A stretch of DNA of 55,987 bases from an uncultured Phycisphaerales bacterium. Lineage in GTDB: Bacteria > Planctomycetota > Phycisphaerae > Sedimentisphaerales > Anaerobacaceae. Each line of letters begins with the position of its first letter. Position 1 is the stretch's first letter. The DNA is taken from assembly GCA_937927975.1 (NCBI GenBank), contig CALEZT010000226.1:1-55987 (forward strand), read 5' to 3'. Shown one piece after another: positions 1 through 7,400 of the stretch. The translations under genes were made by a program, and so were the position numbers. The notes below the pieces were generated by a model that saw only the letters and a program-made list of their open reading frames with translations, did no database searches and was not told the origin of the DNA.

Positions 1-118
1 GCCGACTCATCATAACAGCGCCAGTGTCCAATGTCGAGGAACGTGGCTTGTGATTATCCCGGCAGGCTGTAGAATGGGCCAAACTGTGTCGCCAGGAATT
101 GTGATGGAAAGGCCCAAC

Positions 119-1999
119 ATGACGAACCGTCTGTGTGTCGCGCTGATCGCTCTGATGATTGCCTCGGTTACGGTTTTGGCCTCGGTGGAGGTCAAGTCGC
201 CCGACGGACGTTTCACGGTGACGTTCGATGTCAAGGACTTCGGCGTCGCTGCGGGATGTCCCTGCTATCAAGTGGAGTACCTGGGCCGGCCGATCCTTGC
301 CGATTCTCGCCTGGGGCTCGAACTCGACGGCGTCGTCCTGAGCGAAGGCATGGTTCTCGTGGAGCAGACGACCAGCCAGTCCGATTCGACGTGGAAGCCG
401 GTGTGCGGCGAACGGGCCGTGATCCGCGACCGGTACAACCAGGTCGTTCTCGGGTTGAAGGAGGCGAAAGACCCCGGCCGGCTCCTGTGCGTGACGTTGC
501 GGGCCTATGACGAGGGTGTCGCGTTCTGCTACACGCTTCCAAGGCAGCCGGGATTGAAGACCGCCCGCGTCAAGCGAGAGGTGTCCGAGTTCCGATTTTC
601 GGCCGATCATCCGGCTTGGGCGACCTACTCGGGCCAGGGCCAGTATCAGAGGGTACCGCTCAGCCAGATCAAAGCCGGTTGCGAGCGGCCTTTGGTCGTG
701 GAGGTGGCGGACGATCTCTATGTGGCGCTGGCGGAAGCCAGGCTCGTCGATTACGCCCGCATGAAGTTCGCGCCGATCCAGGGGGTTCGGCACGCTCTGG
801 AGGGCCGGCTTGACGGCGAAGTCGTCTGTGAAGGAAACAACGGGGAACTGCTGACAACGCCGTGGCGAGTGGTGATGGCGGCGCAAAGCCCAGGGGGGCT
901 CCTGGAGAACAACTTCATCATCCTGAACCTCAACGAACCCTGCGCGATCCGCGACACGTCCTGGATCAAGCCGGGCAAGGTCATCCGCGAAGTGTCGCTG
1001 ACGACCGCAGGCGGCAAGGCCTGTGTGGATTTCGCCGTCAAGCGAGGGTTTCAGTACGTCGAGTACGACGCGGGCTGGTACGGCCACGAGTACGACCCGA
1101 ACTCCGACGCCACGACGGTCACGCTCGATCCCAAACGCAGCAAAGGGCCGCTGGACTTGCAGGAGGTGATCCGCTACGCCGACGAACGGGGCATCGGCGT
1201 CATCGTCTACGTGAACCATCTGGCTCTGGAGAAACAACTGGATGATCTGCTGCCCCTGTACAAGCGGTGGGGGATCAAGGGCATCAAGTTCGGCTTCGTC
1301 AACGTGGGCTCTCAGCGGTGGACGCGCTGGCTGCACGACGCCATTCGCAAGTGCGCCGAGCACGGGTTCATGGTGGATGTGCACGACGAGTACAGGCCGA
1401 CGGGCTTTTCCCGGACGTATCCGAACCTGATGACGGTCGAAGGCATCTACGGCGACGAGACCCGCCCGACGAACGAGCAGACGCTCGCCTACGCCTTCAC
1501 GCGGATGCTCGCAGGCCACGCGGACAACACCGTGTGCTGGAACGATCCCCGCGTGACGCAGAACTCCACCTACGCGTACCAACTGGCCAAGCCGGTGGTC
1601 CTGTTCAGTCCGTGGCAGTTCCTGTTCTGGTACGACCGCCCCGCGGCGGTGGAGGACACGCCGGAACTGGAGTTCTACAATCACCTGCCGACCACCTGGG
1701 ACGACACGCGGGTCCTTCACGGCCGAATCGGGGAGTACGCGGTGGTCGCCCGTCGAAAGGGCCAGGAGTGGTTCGTCGGCTGCATGAATGCCAAGGAAAC
1801 TCGCACGTTCGACGTTTCGTTGAGCTTCCTGGACGAAGGACGGAGCTACACCGCCCACGTCTACTCGGATGATCCGTCGGTTGCGACGCGTACCCACGTC
1901 AAAGTGGAGCGCCGTCCCGTCGATCGCGGCACGACGTTGCAGGTGGCTCTGCCGGCCAGAGGCGGGCAGGCGATTCGGATCGCGCCGATAGGACGATAG
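119..1999 (+). CDS. GH97 family glycoside hydrolase (SusB-like), secreted
   Basis: Predicted exported alpha-glucosidase/alpha-galactosidase-type enzyme of family GH97, 626 aa. The start at 119 is preferred over in-frame ATGs at 50 and 104 because it follows GGAAAGG and gives a clean signal peptide (residues 1-21, MTNRLCVALIALMIASVTVLA). The N-terminal beta-sandwich begins with VEVKSPDGRF, typical of GH97, followed by the TIM barrel and a C-terminal beta domain. In the barrel DVHDEYRPTG places E424 after the DVH strand, and MTVEG gives E441. The strand that carries an Asp nucleophile in retaining members reads GIKFGFVNVG and has no Asp, so an inverting mechanism is inferred. Substrate is not determinable. 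The last codons run into an intergenic repeat. No obvious operon partner; the next gene encodes a pilus-type ATPase. Confidence 0.88.
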   Translation: MTNRLCVALIALMIASVTVLASVEVKSPDGRFTVTFDVKDFGVAAGCPCYQVEYLGRPILADSRLGLELDGVVLSEGMVLVEQTTSQSDSTWKPVCGERAVIRDRYNQVVLGLKEAKDPGRLLCVTLRAYDEGVAFCYTLPRQPGLKTARVKREVSEFRFSADHPAWATYSGQGQYQRVPLSQIKAGCERPLVVEVADDLYVALAEARLVDYARMKFAPIQGVRHALEGRLDGEVVCEGNNGELLTTPWRVVMAAQSPGGLLENNFIILNLNEPCAIRDTSWIKPGKVIREVSLTTAGGKACVDFAVKRGFQYVEYDAGWYGHEYDPNSDATTVTLDPKRSKGPLDLQEVIRYADERGIGVIVYVNHLALEKQLDDLLPLYKRWGIKGIKFGFVNVGSQRWTRWLHDAIRKCAEHGFMVDVHDEYRPTGFSRTYPNLMTVEGIYGDETRPTNEQTLAYAFTRMLAGHADNTVCWNDPRVTQNSTYAYQLAKPVVLFSPWQFLFWYDRPAAVEDTPELEFYNHLPTTWDDTRVLHGRIGEYAVVARRKGQEWFVGCMNAKETRTFDVSLSFLDEGRSYTAHVYSDDPSVATRTHVKVERRPVDRGTTLQVALPARGGQAIRIAPIGR

Positions 2000-2091
2000 G
2001 ACTTATGGGACGAATAGGACTCACAGGACGCACGGCACTTGCGGGGCTTGGGAGCGTGTCCTATTGGTCCTATGGGTCCTATTCTCTCGAT
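1984..2091. repeat. Inverted array of 9-bp GTCCTATNG-like units
   Basis: The left part (about 1984-2030) holds units read as AGGACGATA, GGACTTATG and GGACGAATA. The right part (2055-2083) holds the complementary sense, GTCCTATTG, GTCCTATGG and GTCCTATTC. The two can fold into a long imperfect hairpin. The left arm supplies the last three codons and the stop of the GH97 gene. A related direct array lies at 41324-41353. Confidence 0.75.
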
Positions 2092-2232
2092 TCTCTCGGA
2101 AATCGCGTTAAGCCGCCCCGGGAATCTGCCGAGACAGGTTGCGGGACGGATCCTGCTGCGTCGTAGAGGATGCGTCCTGCGTCGGGCGAGCGCACGGCGC
2201 GCGATCCACGACGCGTGAAGGAGCATCCAGGC

Positions 2233-3531
2233 ATGGCAACGGCTGCACAGGAGTGCACAACCCGATTCGGCGAAGGCATCATCGCATCCTATCCCGACCC
2301 CCTGAGGACGTGCATCTGGAACGCGATCCTCGAGAAAGCCACCGATGTGCACCTGCATTGCGTGGCCGAGGGGCTTCGCGTGCTCCACCGCGTGGACGGG
2401 ATCATTCATCCCAAGGAAGTGCTCTCGCCTGCCGACGGCCGCACGCTGCTGAACCAGTTGAAAAGCGCCTCCGGCCTGAATTTCGTGCGGTCCTTCAAAC
2501 CCAAAGAGGGACAGCTCGTTTGGCCCGACGGTCAGATGCAGTGGGAGATCCGCGTCACGCTGACGCCCGTGCGGGACCGCGAGTCCGCCCATCTGCGGCT
2601 CTTGAGCATGCCCAAAGACCGGTGGGACATCTCCAACCTGGGTTTCACGACGACCGATGAGACAAAGGTCGCCTCCGCCGTTCGAGGTCTCAATGGCCTG
2701 ATCCTGGTCACCGGCGCCACCGGCTCGGGCAAGACGACGACGATGTACTGCCTGGCCTCGCTGATGGACCTGCGCACCACGACGACCTACTCCATCGAGG
2801 ATCCGGTCGAGTTCAGACTCCCCTACGTTCAGCAGATCGAAGTCGACGAGCAGCATGGACTGACGATGCACGAAGGACTTCGCACGATCCTTCGCATGGA
2901 CCCGGACCTGATCCTCATCGGCGAGATCCGAGACGAAGAGTCGGCCATTGTCGCGACCCGCGCGGCGCTGTCCGGCCGGCTCGTTCTGGCGACGGTTCAC
3001 GCCCAGGATGCGGCGGGCGCGGTCGACGCGCTCCACTATCTCGGAGTGCCCTATCACATCATCGGCAGCTCGCTGCGACTGGTCATCGCTCAGAATCTGG
3101 TCCGACAATTGTGTCCGCAGTGCGCCCGACCGATCGCGCCGTCCGATGAGGACCGCGAACTGTTTTCGCAATCGGATATCGAGGTCCCCGAGCATTTGAC
3201 GACCGCCTGCGGCTGTCCTGAGTGCTATTCCTACGGGTACAAGGGCCGGACCGGTCTGTTCGAAGTGGCTCAGGTGGACGACGAGGTGGCCACGTTCATC
3301 CGCTCCGGCGCGCACCATCGCGAACTCACCGACTGTCTCCGCAAGAAAGGCGTGCATTCCATGGCCCAGGACGGGCTGGAGAAGGCGGCCATGGGCATTA
3401 CCTGTATGGACGAGCTGCGCCGGGTTTGCACGTTCGGCCAGGGCATCGAGCTGATGCGCCGCCGGCCCGACGCTCTGTCGCTGGACATTCCCATCGGGAT
3501 GAACTACGACTCGCCCTATCGCGCGAGCTGA
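2233..3531 (+). CDS. GspE/PilB-type secretion or pilus ATPase, short form
   Basis: Predicted cytoplasmic hexameric ATPase of type II secretion or type IV pilus systems, 432 aa. Start 2233 follows AAGGAG at 2218-2223; a longer frame to 2170 lacks this. Walker A is GATGSGKTT (161-169), the Asp box IEDPVEF lies near 188-194, the Walker B region LILIGE ends at E231, and the His box contains H256. A tetracysteine zinc motif is present (CPQC 294-297, CPEC 328-331), as in GspE/PilB. The N-terminal MshEN/GspE-N domain is missing; the protein starts almost at the N2 PAS-like domain, so it is closer in length to PilT while keeping the GspE zinc motif. No pilus platform or secretin genes are adjacent. 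The only other related gene here is the prepilin-like protein at 17367. Confidence 0.93.
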   Translation: MATAAQECTTRFGEGIIASYPDPLRTCIWNAILEKATDVHLHCVAEGLRVLHRVDGIIHPKEVLSPADGRTLLNQLKSASGLNFVRSFKPKEGQLVWPDGQMQWEIRVTLTPVRDRESAHLRLLSMPKDRWDISNLGFTTTDETKVASAVRGLNGLILVTGATGSGKTTTMYCLASLMDLRTTTTYSIEDPVEFRLPYVQQIEVDEQHGLTMHEGLRTILRMDPDLILIGEIRDEESAIVATRAALSGRLVLATVHAQDAAGAVDALHYLGVPYHIIGSSLRLVIAQNLVRQLCPQCARPIAPSDEDRELFSQSDIEVPEHLTTACGCPECYSYGYKGRTGLFEVAQVDDEVATFIRSGAHHRELTDCLRKKGVHSMAQDGLEKAAMGITCMDELRRVCTFGQGIELMRRRPDALSLDIPIGMNYDSPYRAS

Positions 3532-3542
3532 CCACAGAATGG

Positions 3543-3572
3543 TTGGCGAACCTACCCGATTGCGGATAGTAT
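3543..3572 (+). promoter_or_regulatory. Candidate sigma70-type promoter of the GH57 gene
   Basis: TTGGCG (3543-3548) and TAGTAT (3567-3572) are 18 bp apart. Transcription would start around 3578-3581, at the ATG of the next gene, and no Shine-Dalgarno sequence is visible, so a leaderless mRNA is possible. Weak consensus match; inference only. Confidence 0.35.
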
Positions 3573-3579
3573 CAGATTC

Positions 3580-5028
3580 ATGAACCTACCTGCATATGTG
3601 GACGGTGTGCCGAATCTTTGTGGCTCGGAGGCGATGATCGACGAGGGTTTGTCGCAGGCAGTTCGCCCGTCCGGCGACAGCAAGATCGACTGGGGGGCCG
3701 TCACCAGCGCGTACGCCATCGCCTTGCACATGCACCAGCCGTTGATTCCCGACCCGGACCAGGAACTTAGGCAAGCTCCGATCCTCAGCAACCTCAAGCA
3801 CATGATCGACCATCCGCATGTGGGCGACAACCACAATGCGAAGGTGTTTCACTGGTGCTACAAGAGGATGGGGGAGTTCATCCCGCGATTGGTCGCTGAG
3901 GGCAGGCAGCCTCGCGTGATGCTCGATTACTCCGGCACGCTGCTCCACGGCCTGTACGCCATGGGCCTGCACGACGTCTTCGACAGTCTCTGCACGATCA
4001 CGTGCGATCCTCAGTATCGCGATTGTGTCGAATGGCTTGGCTGCCCCTGGGGCCATGCGGTTGCGCCTTCAACTCCCGTGCAGGACTACCGATTGCACGT
4101 CCAGGCCTGGCGGCATTTCTTCGCGGCCCTCTTCGGCGTCGAGGCCCTGGCCCGCGTTCGGGGATTTTCACCTGCGGAGATGGCTTTGCCGAATCATCCC
4201 GACGTCTTCTACGAATTCGTCCGGACGCTCAAGGATTGCGGCTATCGATGGGTGATCGTGCAGGAGCACACGGTCGAGCACGTGGAGGATGGAGGGGCTC
4301 TCAAGTACGCGCATCGTCCACACAGGCTCGTCGCCAGAAACTCCAAGGGCGAGACGCTCGCCATCATTGCGATCATCAAGACCCAGGGCAGCGACACCAA
4401 GCTCGTCGGCCAGATGCAGCCCTACTACGAGGCCAGGGGGTTGGGCCGGATCGAATTGGGCGGGAAAGCCGTGCCTTCGCTGGTCACCCAGATCGCCGAC
4501 GGCGAGAACGGCGGCGTGATGATGAACGAGTTCCCGCCCAAGTACGAGCAGGTGATGCGAGAGAGCAGCGGAACGCAGACGCCGCCGGTGAACGTGGGCG
4601 AATACCTCGACTATCTCGATTCCCTCGGCGTTCGCGAGACGGACTTCCCCCAGATCCAGCCGATTTTCCAGCACCGGATCTGGCAGCGATTCAAGCCGGG
4701 GGCGGGGCCTGAGGCCCTGGCTGCGACGATCGAGCAGCTTGCGCGGGAAGACTCGCGATTCCACGTCGAGGGCGGGAGCTGGACGAACAACATCTCCTGG
4801 GTCCGCGGCTACCAGGATGTGCTCCAGCCGATGGAGGCCGCCAGCGCGAGGTTCAACGAGGTGTTCCTGCGACACGGCGTGCCTTCGTCAGACCCCCGAT
4901 ATCGCAACGCTCTCCTGCACCTGCTCACGAGCCAGACAAGCTGTTACCGGTACTGGGGACAAGGTCTCTGGTCCGACTGGGGTCGGGAGCTCTGTCGCAG
5001 GACCATCGCCTTGCTTGAGAAAGCATGA
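3580..5028 (+). CDS. GH57 family glycoside hydrolase
   Basis: Predicted cytoplasmic alpha-glucan-acting enzyme of family GH57, 482 aa, within the usual catalytic-domain length. Motif I is clear (YAIALHMHQPLIP, HQP at 52-54). The segment GFSPAEMALP (E200) matches the GH57 block with a conserved PE/AE-M-A element, and a Trp-containing WVIVQEH block follows near 224. No signal peptide is seen. The first about 40 residues are not family-like, and the start is uncertain because no ribosome-binding site precedes 3580; an internal ATG at 3634 has GGAGG only 2 nt upstream. Convergent with the gene ending at 5059. Possible activities are amylase, branching enzyme or glucanotransferase; the sequence alone does not decide. 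Confidence 0.85.
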   Translation: MNLPAYVDGVPNLCGSEAMIDEGLSQAVRPSGDSKIDWGAVTSAYAIALHMHQPLIPDPDQELRQAPILSNLKHMIDHPHVGDNHNAKVFHWCYKRMGEFIPRLVAEGRQPRVMLDYSGTLLHGLYAMGLHDVFDSLCTITCDPQYRDCVEWLGCPWGHAVAPSTPVQDYRLHVQAWRHFFAALFGVEALARVRGFSPAEMALPNHPDVFYEFVRTLKDCGYRWVIVQEHTVEHVEDGGALKYAHRPHRLVARNSKGETLAIIAIIKTQGSDTKLVGQMQPYYEARGLGRIELGGKAVPSLVTQIADGENGGVMMNEFPPKYEQVMRESSGTQTPPVNVGEYLDYLDSLGVRETDFPQIQPIFQHRIWQRFKPGAGPEALAATIEQLAREDSRFHVEGGSWTNNISWVRGYQDVLQPMEAASARFNEVFLRHGVPSSDPRYRNALLHLLTSQTSCYRYWGQGLWSDWGRELCRRTIALLEKA

Positions 5029-5058
5029 CGCATTCCCGCTCTGGCGGGCCGATCCGGT

Positions 5059-7389
5059 TCAGAACTCCACGAGGTAGTAAGGCGTCTTGTCCCGCGCGGT
5101 GTCGATGACGATGACGCCGTCTTGGAGGGGCAGCGTGCTCTCCGTTCGCAGGCCGTCGTGGTCGAGGAGGCGCAACTTCGTTGCGCCGGCCCTGTCGATT
5201 GTGATCGTGGCCTTGACTGGCTCCATGAGGATGGGCGCTTTGCCGCGATTGAGGAGGCCGTCCCCGGCGTCGGTGAACTGCATTCCTGTGTTGCGGGCGC
5301 GGGCGATGGCCGTGATCAACAGCTTCCTCGATGTGGCGATGCCTTTGTCCCGCTCCTGAGCGGTTATGTAGATCGCGGCGAAGGGGCATTGCGGCGAGAT
5401 CGTCACATCGCCGAGGCGGCACTCTCTTCCTTCCCCGAAGCCGACGACCGCCTTCGTGCCGGGCGTGTCGATGGTGAAATAGCCGCCAAGCTTGGCGTCG
5501 GGCGATTCGCTCCAGCGGAGTTGGCCCGTCGAGGATGTGAGCGAACCATCCTTCTCAAACGCGCTGAGGTCGAATGCGGGCGTGTCGCGATGCTCGTCGG
5601 TGAACTCGACGGCGCACCGGGCCACCGCCAGGGCGCGGGCCGGGACTCTGTCCGTGTCGAAGCTCTTGACGTCGTACTGCTGAATCGTGCGGTCGTTGAA
5701 GCCGAGCTTGCCCTGAGTCAGCGAGGGCACGTGTACGTTCAACGGCGCGAACAGGTCGGATTCTCTTACATCGCCCCGGAGCACCTGGCGGGCCACGGCG
5801 GGGAAGATGCCGAGGATCTGCGGGGCCGTGGCGTCCCATGTGTCCCGGCCGATCCGGTCGCTGAAACCGCCGCTGTCGCGATTCTGGAACAGGTAGGAAA
5901 CGTCCCAGCCTTGCAGACCCAGGCCGTAGGCGCCGAGAATCGCGGGGCCCTCGACTCCCCATTCGTTCGGGAAGACGTGGATCCACTCGGAGAGCATGAA
6001 CGGCCGGTCGCTTGCCTGCTGGAGCCCGACGCTGAGCGTGCCCGAGCCGGCGGCCCGCAGCATGGAGGCGTTGCCGAATTTCTCGCCGGGCTTGGCGCTG
6101 CCGCCGCCGAAGTAGTTGTGCCGGTCGATCGTGCCGACGCGCCAGTCGGAGTGCAGGTTGTACAGATGACTCAACGCCCGCCCCGCCTGCCAGTTGGAGC
6201 CGAGGATCTCGCCTTCGTAGCCGGCTTCTCGGACCGCCTTCACGTAGCGATCGTAGAACCCGCACTGCAGCTCGTAGAGGAACAACATCGTGTCCAGCAG
6301 CCGCTGTCGGCGGAAGGCCTGTGAGCCGCTGAGTTGGTCGGGGTCCCAGTACCAGGGGTTGCCGATCGGCAGAATGTTGCGTTTACCCAGGTGCTCGCCG
6401 ACGGTGGGGAATCCATCGCCCTCGAAACCGTCGAAGGCCTTGGGCCCCCAGGCGGCAACCAGTCCTTCGTGGGTACTGTAGCGGGCCCGCAACCAGTCGG
6501 AGAACCGCCCCGCGACGTCCTTGCGAAGCGTCGGGCTGGCCTTCAGCGGGGCCGTGGTGGTGTAGAAGAGAATGCTCTGCTCGTTGATGATCTCGATGAA
6601 TGCGACAGCGGGGTCCTGGGCGTAGGTCAGGCCTGTGTAGGGATTGGTGTGCTGGAGCAGGTTCACCATCTGGCGGATCTGCACGTCCTGCAGCTCCGGC
6701 GAGTAGTGAATCGCGCTGTGCGGCGTAGCGATGCGGTCTTTGTTGCCTTCGAAACTGCCGAATTCCTCCAGATAGGGGACGAACTGCCGGTCGGCGGGCC
6801 CGAGCTTCAGCGTGCCAAAATGGGCGGAGAGCAGGACGTAAATCCCTGCTTCCTTGAACTTCGCCACCTGGTAGTCCATCCGGTCGAGGCCCGCAGGATC
6901 GTATTGGACGCAACTCTGCGGGGACTGAATGCCCGCCCAGCCGGTCCCGTCGACGTACTTGTGCAGACGAACGGAGTTGATGCCGTACTTGGGATAGAAG
7001 GCCGCCCGCTTGTCGGCCAGCGAGGCCTCGGGCGCGCAGGTCGCGTAGCACAGATTCAGGCCCCAGAACTTGAGAGGCTTGTCGTTGTACAGGAGCACAT
7101 CCCGGCGGCTGACAACGCGGCCGTGTTTGCCGGCGGGTCTTTCGATCCAGTCCTGCATCCCGATCTCGCCCGGCTCGGCCGTGTTCTGCGGTTGGAAGGG
7201 GTACCATGAGGACGTGGCGGCTGCTGCGGCGGTAAATCCGAAATCCGAAGCACGAAATCCGAAACAACCACAAATGACCAAAACCCAAATTTCAAAACGC
7301 CGCCTCCGACGAGCGATAGCGTTTCGGTCATTTGAATTTGGGTCCTTTGAATTTGTTTCGGATTTCGAGTTTCGGATTTCGTGCTTCAT
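5059..7389 (-). CDS. Secreted GH5-like (cellulase-fold) glycoside hydrolase with repeat-derived N-terminus
   Basis: Predicted clan-A TIM-barrel glycoside hydrolase, 776 aa. Likely acid/base is E270 in IEIINEQS and likely nucleophile E468 in MLSEWIHVF, the NE...E pattern of GH5/GH-A enzymes. A C-terminal beta domain follows. Start 7389 lies 11 nt after the stop of the upstream gene, so the two are probably co-transcribed. A longer open frame to 8106 is rejected because it overlaps that gene. Residues 1 to about 55 are encoded by an intergenic-type palindromic repeat (7233-7389). This stretch contains five arginines followed by a hydrophobic FEIWVLVICGCFGF segment and so resembles a signal peptide. 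The catalytic part begins near SSWYPFQPQN. The next in-frame Met (GMQDW, around 7157) would give a cytoplasmic protein. Confidence 0.82.
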   Translation of the reverse strand: MKHEIRNSKSETNSKDPNSNDRNAIARRRRRFEIWVLVICGCFGFRASDFGFTAAAAATSSWYPFQPQNTAEPGEIGMQDWIERPAGKHGRVVSRRDVLLYNDKPLKFWGLNLCYATCAPEASLADKRAAFYPKYGINSVRLHKYVDGTGWAGIQSPQSCVQYDPAGLDRMDYQVAKFKEAGIYVLLSAHFGTLKLGPADRQFVPYLEEFGSFEGNKDRIATPHSAIHYSPELQDVQIRQMVNLLQHTNPYTGLTYAQDPAVAFIEIINEQSILFYTTTAPLKASPTLRKDVAGRFSDWLRARYSTHEGLVAAWGPKAFDGFEGDGFPTVGEHLGKRNILPIGNPWYWDPDQLSGSQAFRRQRLLDTMLFLYELQCGFYDRYVKAVREAGYEGEILGSNWQAGRALSHLYNLHSDWRVGTIDRHNYFGGGSAKPGEKFGNASMLRAAGSGTLSVGLQQASDRPFMLSEWIHVFPNEWGVEGPAILGAYGLGLQGWDVSYLFQNRDSGGFSDRIGRDTWDATAPQILGIFPAVARQVLRGDVRESDLFAPLNVHVPSLTQGKLGFNDRTIQQYDVKSFDTDRVPARALAVARCAVEFTDEHRDTPAFDLSAFEKDGSLTSSTGQLRWSESPDAKLGGYFTIDTPGTKAVVGFGEGRECRLGDVTISPQCPFAAIYITAQERDKGIATSRKLLITAIARARNTGMQFTDAGDGLLNRGKAPILMEPVKATITIDRAGATKLRLLDHDGLRTESTLPLQDGVIVIDTARDKTPYYLVEF
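7233..7389. repeat. Palindromic repeat (copy A), overlapping a coding start
   Basis: The left arm around 7241-7267 (AAATCCGAAGCACGAAATCC...) and right arm 7353-7387 (...TTTCGGATTTCGTGCTTC) are inverted copies around a GC-rich centre with GACGAGCGATAG. Related copies are at 15187-15350 and 28009-28120. It occupies the first about 50 codons of the GH5-like gene. Confidence 0.85.
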
Positions 7390-7400
7390 ATCGTGGTTTC

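Noticed and set aside
1861..3357. A 498-codon minus-strand frame
   Set aside because: Opposite the GspE-like ATPase gene, whose motifs are unmistakable.
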